From Terriglobia bacterium (GTDB lineage Bacteria; Acidobacteriota; Terriglobia; Terriglobales; Acidobacteriaceae): a DNA stretch of 64,000 bases. Positions 59,916 through 64,000 of this stretch are shown here, one piece after another; the first letter of the stretch is position 1; the number at the start of each line of letters is the position of its first letter. The notes beneath the pieces were generated by a model. That model had not been told where the DNA came from. It ran no database searches and worked only from the letters and a program-made list of their open reading frames with translations. The position numbers and the translations under genes are program-made. The stretch lies in the NCBI GenBank assembly GCA_020073525.1, contig JAIQFA010000017.1:1-64000 (forward strand). Direction: 5' to 3'.

Positions 59916-61853
59916 CTACGCCTTTCTCAGAAACAGCGCCCCTAGTGGCGGCAACGTCAGCCGCAAGGAATACGGACGGCCGTGAGTTTCTTCCGGCAGG
60001 GCCTCGGCGCCTCCCATGTTGCCTGTGCCGCTGCCTCCATATTCGCGGGCGTCGCTGTTGAGCAGTTCCTTCCAGTAGCCGCCCATCGGCACTCCAACCA
60101 TGTATCCCACTCTAGCTACGGGCGTAAAGTTGCACGCGACCAGCACAGGATTCTCCCCGTCCTTGCCATTGCGCAGCAGCGAGACGACGCTGGCCGGCGC
60201 GTCGTTGCAGTCCACCCACTCAAAACCCTTGGCATCGTTATCGAACCAGTGCAACGGGGATTCGCTGCGATAGACGCGGTTGAGTTGCTCGACCCAATTC
60301 ATGAGGCCACGATGCACCGGGTACTGCAGCACGTCCCAGTCGAGGCTGCGATCATGCGACCACTCGCTAACCTGGCCGAACTCGCAGCCCATAAACAGCA
60401 GTTTCTTGCCGGGTTGCGCGAACATGTAGGCGAAGAGCAGGCGCAGGTTGGCAAATTTCTGCCATTCGTCGCCGGGCATTTTGCCGATGAGCGAGCCTTT
60501 TCCGTGCACTACTTCGTCGTGGCTCAAAGGGAGAACGAAATTTTCGTGGAACGAATAGAGCATGCGAAACGTCAGCTTGTTGTGGTGAAACTGGCGATGA
60601 ATCGGGTCCTGGCTGAAGTACTGGAGAGTGTCGTGCATCCAGCCCATGTCCCACTTCATGCCGAATCCCAGCCCTCCCAGATGCGTGGGCCGCGAAACCA
60701 TGGGATATGACGTGGACTCCTCCGCGTAGGTTTGAATATCCGGGTGCTCTTTGTAGGCTTCGAGGTTGAAGCGGCGCAGGAAGTCGATGGCCTCGAGGTT
60801 CTCACGCCCGCCGAATTGGTTCGGAATCCATTCGCCTTCCTTGCGCGAGTAGTCGAGATAGAGCATGGAAGCGACGGCGTCCACTCGCAGGCCGTCAATG
60901 TGATATTTGTCCAGCCAGAACATCGCGCTCGACATCAGGAAACTCCGCACTTCACTGCGGCCGTAGTTGAAGATCATCGTCTTCCAGTCAGGATGAAAGC
61001 CCTGGCGTGAGTCGGAGTGCTCGAACAAATGCGTGCCGTCGAAGAAGGCAAGTCCATGCCCGTCGGAAGGGAAGTGCGATGGAACCCAGTCGAGAATGAC
61101 CGCAATGCCCTGCTGGTGCAGGTAATCCACGAAATACATGAAATCCTGCGGCGTGCCGTAACGCGCCGTCGGGCAGAAGTAGCCGGTCGTCTGATATCCC
61201 CAGGAACCGTAAAAGGGATGCTCCATGATGGGGAGCAGTTCAATGTGAGTAAACCCAAGTTTGTTTACATACTCGGCCAGGCGCGGTGCGATCTCGCGAT
61301 AGGTGAGCGAGCGGTTGTGCTCTTCGGGGACGCGCATCCAGGAACCGAGGTGAACCTCGTAGATCGACATCGGAGCGTGCAGCGAGTTGACGGCGGCGCG
61401 CTTTTCCAGAAAGGCTGCGTCGTTCCAGGTGTAGTCGAGATCCCAGACCACGGAAGCCGTACGCGGCGGCTTCTCCGCGAAAAGCCCCAACGGATCCGCT
61501 TTCTCGGCCCTGTGCCCATGTTGGGTGGAGTCGATATGGAACTTGTATAACGTGCCTTTGTCGACGCCCGGAATAAATCCTTCCCAGATTCCGGACGACC
61601 CGCGCGGCTGAAGCCGGTGGGATTGTGGGTTCCACCCGTTGAAGCTTCCGATCACCGACACCTGACGGGCGTTAGGAGCCCATACGCTGAAGACGGTGCC
61701 CTTCGTTCCCTTGGATTCCACCGAGTGTGCGCCCATCTTCTCGTAAATGCGGTAGTGGCTGCCTTCGTTGAACAAATAAAAGTCTTCCGCAGTCAGCAGG
61801 GACACGTCGTAACGGACCCGGGAAATTTCTTGAGTTGGCGGTTTTTGCGTCAT
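59916..61853 (-). CDS. glgB: 1,4-alpha-glucan branching enzyme (GH13)
   Basis: 645 residues. CBM48 unit near residue 40-130 ([20 protein letters not shown]). GH13 motifs: [25 protein letters not shown] with the nucleophile Asp, the acid Glu in TYAEEST, and [15 protein letters not shown]. It cuts and rejoins alpha-1,4 chains as alpha-1,6 branches in glycogen. It lacks the long N1 domain of E. coli GlgB, which is normal for many bacteria. No other glycogen gene is beside it. Confidence 0.95.
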   Translation of the reverse strand: MTQKPPTQEISRVRYDVSLLTAEDFYLFNEGSHYRIYEKMGAHSVESKGTKGTVFSVWAPNARQVSVIGSFNGWNPQSHRLQPRGSSGIWEGFIPGVDKGTLYKFHIDSTQHGHRAEKADPLGLFAEKPPRTASVVWDLDYTWNDAAFLEKRAAVNSLHAPMSIYEVHLGSWMRVPEEHNRSLTYREIAPRLAEYVNKLGFTHIELLPIMEHPFYGSWGYQTTGYFCPTARYGTPQDFMYFVDYLHQQGIAVILDWVPSHFPSDGHGLAFFDGTHLFEHSDSRQGFHPDWKTMIFNYGRSEVRSFLMSSAMFWLDKYHIDGLRVDAVASMLYLDYSRKEGEWIPNQFGGRENLEAIDFLRRFNLEAYKEHPDIQTYAEESTSYPMVSRPTHLGGLGFGMKWDMGWMHDTLQYFSQDPIHRQFHHNKLTFRMLYSFHENFVLPLSHDEVVHGKGSLIGKMPGDEWQKFANLRLLFAYMFAQPGKKLLFMGCEFGQVSEWSHDRSLDWDVLQYPVHRGLMNWVEQLNRVYRSESPLHWFDNDAKGFEWVDCNDAPASVVSLLRNGKDGENPVLVACNFTPVARVGYMVGVPMGGYWKELLNSDAREYGGSGTGNMGGAEALPEETHGRPYSLRLTLPPLGALFLRKA

Positions 61854-61974
61854 TGGTTTCGCTTCGTGTCTAGTGTATTCGAATCTGATGCAGGATACGC
61901 GTCCGGGAGCTGTCTTGACCGCCTTTTCTTAGAGATCGACACCCTGGAGTCCGGTGTGGTGGAGCGAGGACAGG

Positions 61975-62589
61975 TTAGACGTGTCGACGCTGAGTCTTGG
62001 TGCGTCGATAGAATTTCCTCACCTTGGTGCGGTTGCCGCACACCTTCATGTCGCACCAGCGACGGCTATGGTTTTTGCTGCGGTCCACGAACATCCAACG
62101 GCACGTGTTTGCGCCACATTCGCGGACACGTGCGAGATCGTCGGAAGTGAGCAACTGTCCGGCTGACTTGGCGATCGGCCACCAAACCATCTCCAAATTC
62201 ACCGGCTCCTTCGTCCAATCCAACCGAAACCCGCTTCGCGTCGGTCGCAGTTGCAGGTGGGAGAGAGCTTCACCGAGCGTCGCGCTGAAGGCCCGCCGGT
62301 CCAGCTCGTCAATGCGCCGCCCCGCCAATCTGGTTTTCAGGATGCGATACAAACTCTCGCGAAGTTGAAGGGCTCGGGTCAGTACCGCGTTGGCCGTCAC
62401 GGGATTCGCCTCAGCCTCACGGATGAGTGCCGACCGCAAGGCCGCATCGATCGCTCCGGCCTGGGCAGCCCAGTCTGCGAGGTCTTCGTACGAACATAGC
62501 AATTCTTTTCGCCGCTCGGGAACCGGCCGGTTATCGAGCGTGTTGATAAAGTCAAGGCACAATTCGCCGGCAATAATTTGGAACTCCAT
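61975..62589 (-). CDS. CGNR zinc-finger regulator (ABATE domain)
   Basis: 204 residues. The N-terminal ABATE domain starts FQIIAGELCLDFINTLDNRP. The C-terminal zinc finger is CGANTCRWMFVDRSKNHSRR followed by WCDMKVCGNRTKVRKFYRR (C-x4-C and C-x4-C with the CGNR name motif). It is a stress-linked transcription factor, likely controlling the divergent exporter gene through the palindrome between them. Confidence 0.9.
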   Translation of the reverse strand: MEFQIIAGELCLDFINTLDNRPVPERRKELLCSYEDLADWAAQAGAIDAALRSALIREAEANPVTANAVLTRALQLRESLYRILKTRLAGRRIDELDRRAFSATLGEALSHLQLRPTRSGFRLDWTKEPVNLEMVWWPIAKSAGQLLTSDDLARVRECGANTCRWMFVDRSKNHSRRWCDMKVCGNRTKVRKFYRRTKTQRRHV

Positions 62590-62631
62590 GTCCTAATAAG
62601 CATCATTATACGCTAACCACTAAATAGTGTG

Positions 62632-62667
62632 TTGACAGGTTATATTCAGTCGGGCTAGTCTATAACC
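62632..62667 (+). promoter_or_regulatory. Promoter with palindromic operator for the EamA gene
   Basis: TTGACA (62632-62637) and TAGTCT (62656-62661) are 18 bp apart. GGTTATA (62638-62644) and TATAACC (62661-62667) form a perfect inverted repeat covering the space between and overlapping the -10, as for a repressor site. The CGNR protein is the natural candidate. Confidence 0.55.
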
Positions 62668-62689
62668 ATCAAAACGATGGTAGGTGGTT

Positions 62690-63646
62690 ATGGCGGCGAC
62701 GACAACGGTAGGTGCGATGATCTCTGCGAAATCCACTCCTTCGAGGCTGTGGTTGGCCCTCGCATTCTTCGCCATCTATGTGATCTGGGGAACCACGTAC
62801 TTGGCGATTCGCTGCGCGGTTGAGACCATCCCGCCCTTGGTCACCGCGGGCGTACGCCACACGGTTGCCGGAGTAATCCTGCTGGCCATCGCCTGGTCTC
62901 GCGGTTTCCGGCCACGCAAGGAACACCTCCTCGCGGGCGCGGTGCTGGGCGCGTTGTTCTTTTTGGTCGGCCACGGCTCGCTGCACTGGGCCGAGAAGTA
63001 CGTCGCTTCCGGACTAGCCGCATTGCTGGTAGCGACCGAACCGTTGTGGATTGTGCTAATCGGGGCAGCGATGCGCCAACAGAAAATTAACCGCTTGAAC
63101 GGCGCGGGCTTGCTGCTCGGACTCGGTGGCGTAGCAGTCCTCACCTCGCGTGAATTTACGACCCAGAGTTCGTTGACCGTGGCGATCGTTGCCATTCTGG
63201 TAGGCGCAGCGTCATGGGCAGTCGGTGTCTGCCTGTCACCCCGCTTGCGTCTTCCGAAAGATATGGTCGGGCGAGCCGCCGTGCCGCTGGTATGTGGCGC
63301 TCCCATGCTGCTGATTGCCGCGGCAGTTACAGGGGAGTTTTCCTCGGTGCACTGGAGCGCGATTTCCACCAAGTCGCTGCTTGGGCTGGCTTACCTGATT
63401 GTCTTTGGATCGGTCGTAGCCTTTACCGCGTACAGTTGGCTTCTGCAGCACTGCTCGGCCACATTGGTGGCCACGCATACCTTCGTAAACCCGCTGGTGG
63501 CCGTGCTGATTGGCTGGTTCTGGGCGTCGGAGCCATTGAGTTTGCGCGCGGTGATTGCGACGGTGGTCATCCTTGGAGCAATCATCCTGATTCAGCGCGG
63601 CGACCGCCATGCGGAACTGCAAGCCGAAGCCGTGCAGTCGGACTGA
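62690..63646 (+). CDS. EamA-family transporter (DMT exporter)
   Basis: 318 residues from ATG 62690 (GGTGG ahead; GTG 62684 is an alternative). Ten helices in two EamA repeats: WLALAFFAIYVIWGTTYLAI with GVRHTVAGVILLAI in the first, and GLAYLIVFGSVVAFTAYSWL with THTFVNPLVAVLIGWFWASE in the second. Probably a small-metabolite exporter. Substrate unknown. Divergent from the CGNR gene. Confidence 0.9.
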   Translation: MAATTTVGAMISAKSTPSRLWLALAFFAIYVIWGTTYLAIRCAVETIPPLVTAGVRHTVAGVILLAIAWSRGFRPRKEHLLAGAVLGALFFLVGHGSLHWAEKYVASGLAALLVATEPLWIVLIGAAMRQQKINRLNGAGLLLGLGGVAVLTSREFTTQSSLTVAIVAILVGAASWAVGVCLSPRLRLPKDMVGRAAVPLVCGAPMLLIAAAVTGEFSSVHWSAISTKSLLGLAYLIVFGSVVAFTAYSWLLQHCSATLVATHTFVNPLVAVLIGWFWASEPLSLRAVIATVVILGAIILIQRGDRHAELQAEAVQSD

Positions 63647-63677
63647 GTGCGGAACTAAACGCTGAGAATAGTTCGTG

Positions 63678-63701
63678 TAGAGACGGGGCTTGCCCCGTCT
63701 A
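63678..63701 (+). repeat. REP unit, family C, single
   Basis: GTAG + AGACGGGGC-TT-GCCCCGTCT, the same stem as in 36795-36819. No inverted partner follows. Confidence 0.8.
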
Positions 63702-63729
63702 GGGCCACCCACGAACTATGTTCGAGCAA

Positions 63730-63794
63730 GAACGGGAAGGGCACGACTGTCGTGCCGTCAGCACGCTCCATAAAATTGGCTTTAGCCGCTGAGG
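63730..63794. repeat. REP-like hairpin plus family D half-unit
   Basis: GAACGGGAAGGGCACGAC with GGCACGAC-TGT-like pairing to GTCGTGCC, followed by GGCTTTAGCCGCTGAGG. The first half is shared with 56206, the second with 12201-12274. Confidence 0.6.
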
Positions 63795-63802
63795 GCCGAG
63801 GG

Positions 63803-64000
<198 letters not shown>

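Overview
Most of this 64 kb window looks like the chromosome of an acidobacterium of the Terriglobia type (Koribacter-like). This is inferred from gene content and style, not from a database search. The signs are a fused LptF-LptG permease, sedolisin-type S53 proteases with Ig-like tails, a TIGR03118-type propeller, a DUF1844 protein, Mpl/LdcA/AnmK/NagZ wall recycling, a hemA-hemC-hemD run, and very many short palindromic repeats between genes. The first ~1.1 kb is different: a partial exonuclease III gene of alphaproteobacterial style and a frameshifted IS1595-type transposase that ends abruptly inside a truncated MFS gene. It is either a horizontal acquisition or a chimeric contig end.

Layout. 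1-1.3 kb: xth fragment, broken IS1595 transposase, MFS fragment. 1.3-2.1 kb: a REP-associated tyrosine transposase (RAYT) with three copies of its own REP hairpin, one inside the gene. 2.1-4.0 kb: a tightly coupled five-gene operon of four small winged-helix-like proteins and an HNH nuclease, function unknown. 4.2-5.2 kb: a GNAT toxin/DUF1778 antitoxin pair (toxin broken by an amber codon) lying between a decayed copy of the ribF 3' end and the real ribF. 5.2-10.2 kb: ribF, a PhnP-like metallo-hydrolase, DUF1844, ygfZ, and a decarboxylating-dehydrogenase gene with one in-frame UGA. 10.2-16 kb: a secreted HExxH protein, mtnP, a PfkB kinase, a GT-C membrane protein. 16-26 kb: mgtC-dapF, ldcA, mpl, a PlsC-type acyltransferase, ymdB, a peptide-type binding lipoprotein, anmK-nagZ; much of this is murein-precursor and murein-recycling chemistry. 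26-31 kb: mutS, galT, a serine beta-lactamase-like hydrolase. 32-37 kb: a HemX/CcsA-like membrane protein with hemA-hemC-hemD behind a CRP-like palindrome. 37-46 kb: PilZ, a ChbG-type deacetylase, tRNA-Val, and several secreted proteins including a phospholipase C and an S53 protease interrupted by UGA. 46-53 kb: an ABC exporter, a Spy/CpxP-like periplasmic protein and a CpxR/CpxA-like two-component system, with CpxR-type boxes between them and a four-helix-bundle (S23) gene inserted among those boxes. 53-64 kb: lptFG, an M28 peptidase, a parallel beta-helix lipoprotein, glgB, a CGNR regulator divergent from an EamA exporter, and the 3' end of glmU.

The most unusual feature is the density and placement of short palindromic elements. 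At least five families are present. Copies sit inside the reading frames of RAYT, anmK, mutS and an ABC transporter without breaking the frame, and one supplies the stop codon of hemD. One family also flanks the S23 gene as inverted arms, so the short copies may be internally deleted derivatives of that gene-carrying unit. Other points for follow-up are a DapF homologue with serine at both catalytic cysteine positions, two independent in-frame UGA codons where glycine is expected, and the HTH/HNH operon.
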